Shown here: one piece after another, positions 1-6,028 of the stretch
Position numbering within the stretch: position 1 is the stretch's first letter
Layout of the letters: every line of letters starts with the position of its first letter
DNA from: VMDJ01 sp965659945
Lineage (GTDB): Bacteria > Pseudomonadota > Gammaproteobacteria > Chromatiales > Chromatiaceae
Assembly: GCA_965659945.1 (NCBI GenBank)
Contig: CBFHYJ010000065.1
Span: 1-8,748 of the forward strand
Direction: 5' to 3'
DNA: 8,748 bases
Translations under genes and position numbers: made by a program
Notes under the pieces: generated by a model
Told to the model about the DNA's origin: nothing
Databases searched by the model: none
Seen by the model: only the letters and a program-made list of their open reading frames with translations

Positions 1-7
1 TAGTAGT

Positions 8-661
8 ATGCCCCTAGCAATTTTTGACCTGGATAACACCCTTTTGAACGGCGATTCAGACCTGCTCTGGGGTGAGTTTTTGTGTGAGCTCGGCGTTGTG
101 GATCATGCGGTATACGAGGCAAAGAATCTTGAGTTCTATGAACAATACAAAGTGGGCACGTTGGATATCTTCGAATTCCTCGCCTTCTCCTTAAAGCCAC
201 TCTCCGAACACTCAATGGAACAACTTGAAGCTTGGCGTGCTGATTTCATCGAAAACATGATCCTGCCACGTATTACGCAAAAGGCCCGTGATCTGGTTGA
301 ATCACATCGTGAGAAAGGCGATTGCCCGATGGTGATTACCGCCACAAACACCTTTGTAACTCGCCCCATCGTGGCTGATCTTGGTATCGAGTACCTGATT
401 GGCACCGAGCCTGAGATCAAAAATGGCCGCTACACCGGTAAGGTCGCCGGCACACCAAGCTTCCGCGAAGGTAAGGTTGAACGACTTCAAGAGTGGCTGG
501 GCGTTTATGGCGCAAAGCTTGAGAAAGCCAGCTTCTACAGTGACTCTCTAAACGATCTCCCATTACTTGAAGCAGTGGAATTCCCAGTTGCGGTGGATCC
601 CGACGATATCTTACGTGCACATGCTGAGGAAAAAGGCTGGCCTGTCATCAGCCTTCGCTAA
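8..661 (+). CDS. HAD-superfamily hydrolase, subfamily IB (phosphoserine phosphatase-like)
   Basis: A 217-residue cytoplasmic hydrolase, predicted to remove phosphate from a small metabolite through a phospho-aspartate intermediate. All HAD motifs are visible: DLDNT at residues 7-11 (nucleophile D7, acid/base D9), T111 in ITATN as motif II, K156 in REGK as motif III, and SDSLND at 178-183 (D179, D183) as the Mg-binding motif IV. The helical cap lies between motifs I and II, as in SerB-like HAD-IB enzymes. Length is normal for the subfamily. The start is chosen because motif I sits seven residues in, as usual. Only seven bases precede it, so neither a ribosome site nor a promoter can be judged. 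It ends 2 bp before the permease gene, so they are probably co-transcribed. The substrate cannot be told from sequence, and a link to transport or cofactor salvage is only a guess from position. Confidence 0.9.
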   Translation: MPLAIFDLDNTLLNGDSDLLWGEFLCELGVVDHAVYEAKNLEFYEQYKVGTLDIFEFLAFSLKPLSEHSMEQLEAWRADFIENMILPRITQKARDLVESHREKGDCPMVITATNTFVTRPIVADLGIEYLIGTEPEIKNGRYTGKVAGTPSFREGKVERLQEWLGVYGAKLEKASFYSDSLNDLPLLEAVEFPVAVDPDDILRAHAEEKGWPVISLR

Positions 662-663
662 GC

Positions 664-1644
664 ATGCATCACCCGGCAAAAGCTCATTTCTATCGCTTGC
701 TGCCGGGCTTTGTTCTCCTTGCACTGATTAGCCTTTCGCTGTCCTTACTCATTGGCAGCCAAGACATCCAGCTTTATCAGGTCATCAGCCTATTGATCAG
801 TCCTGATAACAGCCTAGCTTCAAAAATCATCTACGAGGTACGTCTACCTCGTACGCTCTCTGCTTTTGCCGTTGGCGGCCTACTCGCGCTAGCGGGCGCT
901 TTGATGCAAGTACTACTCCGCAACCCTTTGGGCGACCCTTACGTCCTCGGTGTTTCTGGTGGAGCGGCGAGCGCCGCTTTATTCGGAATGGTCTTAGGTG
1001 TCGCCGGATGGTTGATCACACCCATTGCTTTTGTGGGGGCGATGGTCAGCATCCTTATTGTGTTTGGCTTGGGCCGTTTCCAATCTGAACAACAAACACT
1101 CTTACTTGCGGGTGTCGTCATGGCCGCATTCTGGGGAGCTTTCATTAGCCTCACCCTGTCACTTGCGCCCCCTATGCAACTACCCGGCATGTTGTTTTGG
1201 CTCATGGGTGACTTGAGCGATGCGCAACAGCCTTTCATCTCATTACTTATCTTGGCTGCAGGTTTAGTCTTTGCCCTGATGATCGCCAATCAGCTTAATG
1301 TCGCCATCTATGGTGAAGAGCAAGCACACAGCTTGGGCATCAATACCCAACAACTGAAACTCAAGCTCTATATTCTTACCTCACTGCTCACAGCAAGTGC
1401 GGTAAGTATTGCTGGAGCCATTGGTTTTATCGGCCTGATCATCCCGCACCTTGTGCGCTTACTTGGCGTTACCGACCATCGCAACTTATTACCGATGAGC
1501 GTTTTAGCTGGTGGATCACTCTTAGTCTTAGCTGACTTATTAGCCCGCACCCTAATCAGCCCGATGCAAATCCCCGTGGGTATATTCACCGCACTCTTAG
1601 GTGTGCCTGTGTTTTTATGGCTTCTCGTGAGGTCTCGCTCATGA
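664..1644 (+). CDS. FecCD/BtuC-family ABC transporter permease
   Basis: A 326-residue, very hydrophobic inner-membrane protein, normal length for the family whose dimers form the channel for vitamin B12, haem or ferric-siderophore import. Family marks are clear: RLPR at residues 60-63, NPLGDPYVLGVSGG at 87-100, and the cytoplasmic coupling region GFIGLIIPHLVRLLG at 254-268 followed by TDHRNLLP, which contacts the ATPase. About ten membrane segments fit the hydropathy pattern. The first 30 residues are a first membrane helix, not a cleaved signal. The start lies 2 bp after the HAD stop with no good Shine-Dalgarno, suggesting translational coupling. The stop overlaps the ATPase start. BtuC is a reasonable guess because the partner ATPase resembles BtuD, but no binding protein, TonB receptor or B12 riboswitch is visible, so substrate is unresolved. 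Confidence 0.93.
   Translation: MHHPAKAHFYRLLPGFVLLALISLSLSLLIGSQDIQLYQVISLLISPDNSLASKIIYEVRLPRTLSAFAVGGLLALAGALMQVLLRNPLGDPYVLGVSGGAASAALFGMVLGVAGWLITPIAFVGAMVSILIVFGLGRFQSEQQTLLLAGVVMAAFWGAFISLTLSLAPPMQLPGMLFWLMGDLSDAQQPFISLLILAAGLVFALMIANQLNVAIYGEEQAHSLGINTQQLKLKLYILTSLLTASAVSIAGAIGFIGLIIPHLVRLLGVTDHRNLLPMSVLAGGSLLVLADLLARTLISPMQIPVGIFTALLGVPVFLWLLVRSRS
1629..1632 (+). promoter_or_regulatory. Ribosome binding site that decides the ABC ATPase start
   Basis: GAGG, with eight bases to the ATG at 1641. It lies inside the end of the permease gene. No comparable site precedes the alternative upstream ATG at 1617, so the shorter protein is preferred. Confidence 0.7.
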
Positions 1645-2570
1645 GCTTAAGCATCAACAAACTGACCCTCAGCACACCGACGCGATGCTTGATAGAAAAG
1701 CTGTCTTTCAATGTGAATGCCGGTGATCGCTGGGTAATTATCGGGCCTAATGGCGCAGGCAAAAGCTCATTACTCAAGGCTTGTGTTGGCTTAACAGCGC
1801 ACCCTGAAGTCACTTTTGAACAGAAAGCCATTAATGACTATGCGCCAAAAAATCGAGCGCAACGCATTGGCCTGTTATCACAACAAAGCCTAACCGGGTT
1901 TAACACTCGAACCTTGGATCTAGTCTTATCAGGCATTTACGCACTGACGACATCCTATTGGGAGGATCAAGACCACTTACAAGCTGCGCAAGCCCTGCTT
2001 GAATCGCTAGGCTTGAGCGACAACGTTAATCAACTCGTAAGTGAATTATCAGGTGGTGAGCTACGCCGCGCCGNNNNNNNNNNNNNNNNNNNNNNNNNNN
2101 NNNNNNNNNNNNNNNNNNNNNNNNNNNNNNNNNNNNNNNNNNNNNNNNNNNNNNNNNNNNNNNNNNNNNCCTTGCTTGAATCGCTAGGCTTGAGCGACAA
2201 CGTTAATCAACTCGTAAGTGAATTATCAGGTGGTGAGCTACGCCGCGCCGAGATTGCTCGTTTGATGCTTCAAAACCCAAAAGTGATGTTATTAGATGAG
2301 CCACTCAATCATCTCGATTTACATCAACAAAAAGCAACTCAAGACATTTTGTTAAACCATCTTTCAACGCATAACAACACAGCACTTTGGGTTGAACATG
2401 ACTTAAATCGTGCACGTGCTATTGCAAATCATGCGCTGTTACTTAAAGGTGATGGTAGATGGCAAGCAGGTAAAGCTGATGATCTATTAACCGCAGCAAA
2501 CTTATCTGAGCTGCTCAATACACCGCTACAACGTATCGGTGAACAAGGCTATCTCAGCGCTTTCTACTGA
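1641..2570 (+). CDS. ABC transporter ATP-binding protein (BtuD/FecE type), interrupted by an assembly gap
   Basis: The ATPase partner of the preceding permease. I start it at ATG 1641, which overlaps the permease stop as ATGA and has a GAGG ribosome site at 1629-1632. The longer in-frame ATG at 1617 lies inside the permease gene and lacks one. Read literally, the gene holds 96 Ns and a doubled stretch. Removing one 177-bp unit (one repeat copy, the Ns and three bases) stays in frame and gives 250 residues, close to BtuD (249). In that numbering: Walker A GPNGAGKS 35-42, Q-loop Q81/Q82, signature LSGGE 136-140, Walker B VMLLDEP 156-162, switch H194 in EHD. The stretch LLDEPLNHLDLHQQ and the LLKG...AG...LLT tail resemble BtuD. 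The transported substrate (B12 or siderophore) is inferred only. Confidence 0.9.
   Translation: MSLSINKLTLSTPTRCLIEKLSFNVNAGDRWVIIGPNGAGKSSLLKACVGLTAHPEVTFEQKAINDYAPKNRAQRIGLLSQQSLTGFNTRTLDLVLSGIYALTTSYWEDQDHLQAAQALLESLGLSDNVNQLVSELSGGELRRAXXXXXXXXXXXXXXXXXXXXXXXXXXXXXXXXXLLESLGLSDNVNQLVSELSGGELRRAEIARLMLQNPKVMLLDEPLNHLDLHQQKATQDILLNHLSTHNNTALWVEHDLNRARAIANHALLLKGDGRWQAGKADDLLTAANLSELLNTPLQRIGEQGYLSAFY
1996..2073 (+). repeat. Left copy of 78-bp direct repeat bordering the N gap
   Basis: Identical base for base to 2173-2250. It encodes the segment from LESLGLSDN to the ABC signature LSGGELRRA and ends exactly where the Ns begin. The base just before it differs from the right copy (C at 1995 against T at 2172), a synonymous CTG/TTG Leu difference. 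The two bases before that (CC) match again. It is best read as the end of a contig that overlaps the next one. Confidence 0.95.
2074..2169. other. Assembly gap (96 Ns)
   Basis: A run of 96 unknown bases inside the ABC ATPase gene. Both borders carry the same 78-bp sequence, so the true gap is probably zero or negative in length (contig ends that overlap but were not merged). The N count happens to be a multiple of three, which keeps the literal reading frame open across it, but the Ns should not be translated as real residues. Confidence 0.97.
2173..2250 (+). repeat. Right copy of 78-bp direct repeat bordering the N gap
   Basis: Exact copy of 1996-2073, offset by 177 bp. It starts three bases after the Ns and leads directly into the Walker B half of the ATPase. 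Together with the left copy it makes the gene appear to carry two ABC signature motifs, which no single-domain ATPase needs. Confidence 0.95.
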
Positions 2571-2596
2571 ACGCTACGCCCTCATTCAATGCTCTT

Positions 2597-2625
2597 GGAA
2601 CTATTGCTATATCGTGATGTTCTAA
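2597..2625 (+). promoter_or_regulatory. Candidate sigma-E (RpoE/AlgU-type) promoter for the MPW-repeat protein
   Basis: GGAACTA at 2597-2603, then 17 bases, then TCTAA at 2621-2625. This fits the gammaproteobacterial sigma-E pattern GGAACTT, 15-17 bases, TCTAA/TCTGA, with one mismatch in the -35 element. Transcription would start near 2631-2633, giving a leader of about 95 bases before ATG 2726. No convincing sigma-70 pair was seen in the 155-bp intergenic stretch 2571-2725, which otherwise shows no gene and no terminator for the ABC operon. A secreted product under envelope-stress control is plausible. The call rests on a visual match only. Confidence 0.45.
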
Positions 2626-2711
2626 TACTTAAACACGGATCTATTTCGCTACACATAAGTTAAGGAAAAGTCCCCCCGATTCCTCTATTATCAGATCACT
2701 TAGGAACCCTT

Positions 2712-2715
2712 GGAG
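2712..2715 (+). promoter_or_regulatory. Ribosome binding site of the MPW-repeat protein
   Basis: GGAG with ten bases to ATG 2726. It supports this start, which also begins a well-formed signal peptide. Confidence 0.6.
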
Positions 2716-2725
2716 AACCTACTCG

Positions 2726-3295
2726 ATGACACAATTAAAAAAATTACTGACTGTCACCACCCTTTCAGCGGCTTTCTTTGCTGCTAGCCAAGCCAGTGCT
2801 TTCTGGAATAACAACAATATGCCGTGGAATGGAAACGGCTACGGTAACAACGGTTATGACAACAATGGCTGGAACATGCCTTGGAACAACCGTAACGGCA
2901 ATAGCCGTTGGGGCAACATGCCTTGGAGCAATAACAATGGTTATGGCAACAATGGTTGGGGCTCCATGCCTTGGAGCAACAACGGTAACAACGGCTGGGG
3001 TTTCAATGGTAATAACATGCCTTGGAACAACAACGGCAACAACAATGGCTTCGGCTGGGGTGGCAACAACGGCAACCCAATGAACTGGGGGCCAATGGGC
3101 AGTGATGAGTGGAAAGGCGGCAATGCACCATGGAACAAAGATATGCCATGGCAAGATAACCGCATGTTCCGCGGCTGGGGTCCTGTACCTCAAGCTCGTC
3201 AAGGCGTAGTACGCCCACCGGTACAGCGTCCACCTGCGCCAGCTGCGAAACCACAGACTGCGCCTGCTGCACCATCAGCACCGGCTGCTAAGTAA
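2726..3295 (+). CDS. Secreted Asn/Gly/Trp-rich MPW-repeat protein (sulfur-globule-protein-like composition)
   Basis: Not assignable to a family with certainty. The 189-residue product begins with a clear Sec signal: KK at 5-6, a hydrophobic core at 7-20, and a likely cut after ASQASA at residue 25. Residues 26-152 are low complexity, rich in Asn (about 40), Gly and Trp (16), with MPW at 32, 51, 65, 81, 98 and 140 and APW at 134, spaced 14-19 residues in the first half. A Pro/Ala/Gln-rich tail (153-189) has four Arg and ends in Lys. There is no cysteine and no membrane segment after the signal. Small secreted Gly/Asn/aromatic-rich proteins of this look include the envelope proteins of bacterial sulfur globules. 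A matrix or surface structural role is an alternative. It stands alone between the ABC operon and convergent clpB, with its own possible sigma-E promoter and strong terminator. Confidence 0.85.
   Translation: MTQLKKLLTVTTLSAAFFAASQASAFWNNNNMPWNGNGYGNNGYDNNGWNMPWNNRNGNSRWGNMPWSNNNGYGNNGWGSMPWSNNGNNGWGFNGNNMPWNNNGNNNGFGWGGNNGNPMNWGPMGSDEWKGGNAPWNKDMPWQDNRMFRGWGPVPQARQGVVRPPVQRPPAPAAKPQTAPAAPSAPAAK
2819..3151 (+). repeat. Degenerate MPW-centred repeats within the secreted protein gene
   Basis: Seven imperfect units built around Met/Ala-Pro-Trp followed by Asn/Ser/Lys/Gln and Asn/Gly runs. Some units are close at DNA level: the same 18 bases (AACATGCCTTGGAACAAC) occur at 2873-2890 and 3014-3031, and CATGCCTTGGAGCAA occurs twice (near 2917 and 2965). 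This suggests growth by internal duplication and makes unit number likely to vary between strains. Confidence 0.8.
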
Positions 3296-3311
3296 GTTTT
3301 CTTACTGACAC

Positions 3312-3341
3312 AAAAAAGCGCCCTTTCGGGCGCTTTTTTTT
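3312..3341. terminator. Bidirectional rho-independent terminator between the MPW-repeat gene and clpB
   Basis: A GC-only six-pair stem GCGCCC/GGGCGC (3318-3323 with 3328-3333) and the loop TTTC, preceded by six A and followed by eight T. Read on either strand it gives a stable hairpin and a U-run. It sits 16 bp past the stop of the plus-strand gene and 17 bp past the clpB stop, so it can end both convergent transcripts. Confidence 0.95.
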
Positions 3342-3358
3342 ATGCCGCATTGGCGGCT

Positions 3359-5932
3359 TTACCGAGCAAAAGTCAGCTCACCGTCAGCCACATCAATCTT
3401 GATCACATCACCAGGATGATAATCGCCACCCAAGATCGCTTGTGCCATTGGGTTTTCAATCTGATGTTGGATCGCACGTTTCAATGGACGCGCACCATAC
3501 ACAGGGTCAAAGCCAGCCTCACCCAGTAGATCTAATGCTGCCGCACTAATATCTAGACTCAAATCACGCTCAGCTAAACGCTTATGCAGATACAGCATCT
3601 GGATCTCAGTGATCGAACGGATCTGCTCACGACCCAATGGATGGAACACAACGGTTTCATCAATACGGTTGATGAACTCAGGACGGAAGTGTTGGCCCAC
3701 AACACCCATCACCGCCTCCTTCATCTCATAGTATTGACCATCACTCGTCATGGTCTGAATCAGATCAGAGCCCAAGTTAGAAGTCATCACGATCACCGTA
3801 TTACGAAAATCCACAGTACGCCCCTGACCATCGGTCAAACGGCCATCATCCAAGACTTGTAGCAACACGTTAAACACATCGGGATGCGCTTTCTCCACCT
3901 CGTCCATCAAGATCACACTGTAAGGACGACGACGAACAGCCTCGGTTAGATAACCACCTTCGTCATAACCCACATAACCTGGAGGTGCGCCGATTAAACG
4001 CGATACCGAGTGCTTCTCCATGAACTCAGACATGTCGATACGCACCATCGCATCTTGGGTATCGAACAGAAACTCCGCGAGTGCTTTACATAACTCAGTC
4101 TTACCCACACCCGTAGGGCCTAAGAATAAGAATGAGCCATTCGGACGGTTTGGATCAGACAGACCAGCACGTGAACGACGAATCGCATTCGATACCGCAC
4201 CAATGGCTTCTTGTTGACCCACCACTCGCTTACCGAGCTCGCCTTCCATCTGCAGTAGCTTTTCACGCTCACCTTCAAGCATCTTAGAAACCGGAATACC
4301 CGTCCACTTAGACACGATGGTCGCGATCTCTTCTTCAGTCACGTTGTTACGTAGCAACTTGGTTTCTGCCGGCTTCTCATTAGATGCCGCTGCCACCTTC
4401 GCCTCTAGCTCTGGGATCACACCGTACTGCAGCTCAGACATCCGTTGTAAATCATTCGCGCGACGCGCTGTCTCAAAGTCTAAACGGGCTTGCTCTAATG
4501 CTTCCTTGATGTGCGTACTGCCTTGCATCGCTGCCTTTTCAGACACCCACACCTCTTTAAGGTCAGCGAACTCACGCTCAAGACCCGACACTTCGTCATC
4601 CAGCATCGTTAAGCGTTTCTTAGAGGCCTCATCTGATTCTTTCTTAAGCGCTTCACGTTCGATCTTTAACTGAATCAAACGACGATCCAGCTTATCCATC
4701 TCTTCCGGCATAGAGTCGATCTCCATGCGGATATGTGATGCTGCTTCATCGATCAAATCGATCGCTTTATCGGGAAGTTGGCGATCAGTGATGTATCTAG
4801 TTGAAAGCTCAGCTGCAGCAACAATCGCAGGGTCAGTGATATCAACACCATGGTGTACTTCGTAGCGCTCTTTCAAGCCACGCAAAATCGCAATCGTATC
4901 TTCTACCGTTGGCTCTTCCACCAATACCTTTTGGAAACGACGCTCTAGTGCTGCATCTTTCTCAATGTACTGACGGTACTCATCCAAGGTGGTCGCACCA
5001 ACGCAATGCAGCTCACCGCGCGCAAGCGCAGGCTTAAGCATATTGCCGGCATCCATAGCACCATCGCCTTTTCCGGCACCAACCATGGTGTGGATCTCAT
5101 CAATAAACAGGATGACCTGACCTTCTTGTTTAGATAAGTCATTCAGTACCGCTTTCAAACGCTCTTCGAATTCACCACGGAATTTCGCACCCGCAATCAA
5201 TGCACCCATATCGAGCGATAACAGACGCTTACTCTTTAAGCCTTCTGGCACCTCACCATTGACGATACGTTGCGCAAGACCTTCAACGATCGCGGTCTTA
5301 CCCACACCGGGCTCACCGATCAAAACAGGGTTGTTTTTCGTGCGGCGCTGTAACACCTGAACGGCACGTCGAATCTCATCATCTCGACCAATCACAGGAT
5401 CCAACTTTCCCTGTTCTGCGCGCTCAGTCATATCGATGGTGTACTTATCCAATGCTTGGCGCTGCTCTTCCGCATTCGGATCATCAATAGATGCACCACC
5501 ACGCACGTTATCAATCGCTTTATTAATCGCTGTCTTGCTACCGCCGGCCTTGCGTAAGGCATCACCTAACGCACCTTTATCTTCCATCGCCGCTAAAACA
5601 AACAATTCAGAGCTAATGTATTGATCCTTTCGCTCTTGAGCTAACTTATCGGTTTGATTCAACAAACGACCCAGATCGTTTGAAAGATGTATATCTCCCG
5701 CATTTCCTTGCACAGACGCTAGGCGCTCTAATGCTTCGCTTAATGACGAGCGCAGCTGGTTAACATTCACATCAGCCTGACCAAGCAATGGGCGCACACT
5801 GCCACCCTCTTGATCGAGTAAGGCCACCATCAAATGAACCGGTTCTATAAATTGATGATCACGCCCTAGAGCCAAGCTCTGCGCATCTGCAAGCGCAAGC
5901 TGAAACTTACTTGTAAGCTTATCCATACGCAT
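3359..5932 (-). CDS. clpB: ATP-dependent chaperone ClpB (Hsp104-type disaggregase)
   Basis: Hexameric cytoplasmic AAA+ machine that, with DnaK, pulls polypeptides out of aggregates after heat stress. The 857-residue length equals E. coli ClpB and the sequence matches throughout: N-terminal Clp domain 1-145; first AAA+ with Walker A GEPGVGKT 206-213 and Walker B VILFIDE 273-279; coiled-coil middle domain about 405-525; second AAA+ with Walker A GPTGVGKT 605-612 and Walker B VILMDE 673-678. Pore loop 2 keeps Y653 in GYVGY. Pore loop 1 reads AKFRGE, with Phe at 251 where E. coli has Tyr. The first ATG is chosen over Met3 because of a GGAG site eight bases upstream. Codon 149, a GTG internal start in E. 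coli, is ATT here. A sigma-32 promoter lies upstream and a terminator just downstream. Confidence 0.99.
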   Translation of the reverse strand: MRMDKLTSKFQLALADAQSLALGRDHQFIEPVHLMVALLDQEGGSVRPLLGQADVNVNQLRSSLSEALERLASVQGNAGDIHLSNDLGRLLNQTDKLAQERKDQYISSELFVLAAMEDKGALGDALRKAGGSKTAINKAIDNVRGGASIDDPNAEEQRQALDKYTIDMTERAEQGKLDPVIGRDDEIRRAVQVLQRRTKNNPVLIGEPGVGKTAIVEGLAQRIVNGEVPEGLKSKRLLSLDMGALIAGAKFRGEFEERLKAVLNDLSKQEGQVILFIDEIHTMVGAGKGDGAMDAGNMLKPALARGELHCVGATTLDEYRQYIEKDAALERRFQKVLVEEPTVEDTIAILRGLKERYEVHHGVDITDPAIVAAAELSTRYITDRQLPDKAIDLIDEAASHIRMEIDSMPEEMDKLDRRLIQLKIEREALKKESDEASKKRLTMLDDEVSGLEREFADLKEVWVSEKAAMQGSTHIKEALEQARLDFETARRANDLQRMSELQYGVIPELEAKVAAASNEKPAETKLLRNNVTEEEIATIVSKWTGIPVSKMLEGEREKLLQMEGELGKRVVGQQEAIGAVSNAIRRSRAGLSDPNRPNGSFLFLGPTGVGKTELCKALAEFLFDTQDAMVRIDMSEFMEKHSVSRLIGAPPGYVGYDEGGYLTEAVRRRPYSVILMDEVEKAHPDVFNVLLQVLDDGRLTDGQGRTVDFRNTVIVMTSNLGSDLIQTMTSDGQYYEMKEAVMGVVGQHFRPEFINRIDETVVFHPLGREQIRSITEIQMLYLHKRLAERDLSLDISAAALDLLGEAGFDPVYGARPLKRAIQHQIENPMAQAILGGDYHPGDVIKIDVADGELTFAR

Positions 5933-5940
5933 GGGTTTAT

Positions 5941-5944
5941 CTCC
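5941..5944 (-). promoter_or_regulatory. clpB ribosome binding site
   Basis: GGAG on the minus strand, eight bases before ATG 5932 and fourteen before the in-frame ATG of codon 3, so the first ATG is favoured. Confidence 0.75.
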
Positions 5945-5966
5945 AAAAATTCTCTAACTGACAGAG

Positions 5967-5994
5967 ATATGGGGGTATTTAGCGCGTTTTCAAG
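5967..5994 (-). promoter_or_regulatory. Sigma-32 (RpoH) heat-shock promoter of clpB
   Basis: On the minus strand: CTTGAAA at 5994-5988, 13 bases, CCCCATAT at 5974-5967. This matches the E. coli sigma-32 consensus CTTGAAA-N13/14-CCCCATNT at every defined position. Transcription should start near 5960, leaving a leader of roughly 28 bases that holds the GGAG site. It lies wholly between the def stop and clpB, so clpB can be induced by heat independently of the upstream operon. Confidence 0.9.
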
Positions 5995-6003
5995 ATCAGG
6001 AAT

Positions 6004-6025
6004 ATTGAGCTACATCAAGCTCAAT
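6004..6025. other. Perfect inverted repeat between def and the clpB promoter
   Basis: ATTGAGCT (6004-6011) and AGCTCAAT (6018-6025) pair perfectly over eight bases around the loop ACATCA. It begins three bases past the def stop, and no T-run follows on either strand, so it is not a classic terminator. It could be a weak or rho-assisted terminator, an RNA 3'-end stabiliser or an operator. The short direct repeat ATCAGGA occurs on both sides (5995-6001, 6028-6034). Function is unknown. Confidence 0.5.
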
Positions 6026-6028
6026 GAA

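Noticed and set aside
1617..1640. Longer N-terminus of the ABC ATPase from ATG 1617
   Set aside because: It lies within the permease coding sequence, has no ribosome site, and adds eight residues not expected before the conserved start. ATG 1641 has GAGG at proper spacing and an ATGA overlap.
1996..2250. A genuine tandem duplication or two-signature ABC protein
   Set aside because: The copies are identical over 78 bp, end exactly at the Ns, and collapsing them restores the standard protein. An assembly overlap is far simpler.
2571..2725. Riboswitch or small RNA upstream of the MPW-repeat gene
   Set aside because: No stable hairpin series, B12 box or other known element could be seen in 155 bp; only the sigma-E-like boxes and a ribosome site stand out.
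2765..3281. Open frames on both strands overlapping the MPW-repeat gene (including one of 145 codons on the minus strand)
   Set aside because: They arise from the periodic AAC/GGN/TGG codons of the real gene, have no ribosome sites, and the plus-strand frame has a signal peptide and terminator.
6004..6025. Rho-independent terminator after def
   Set aside because: The stem is perfect but AT-rich and no T-run follows on either strand, so it is listed as an unexplained inverted repeat.
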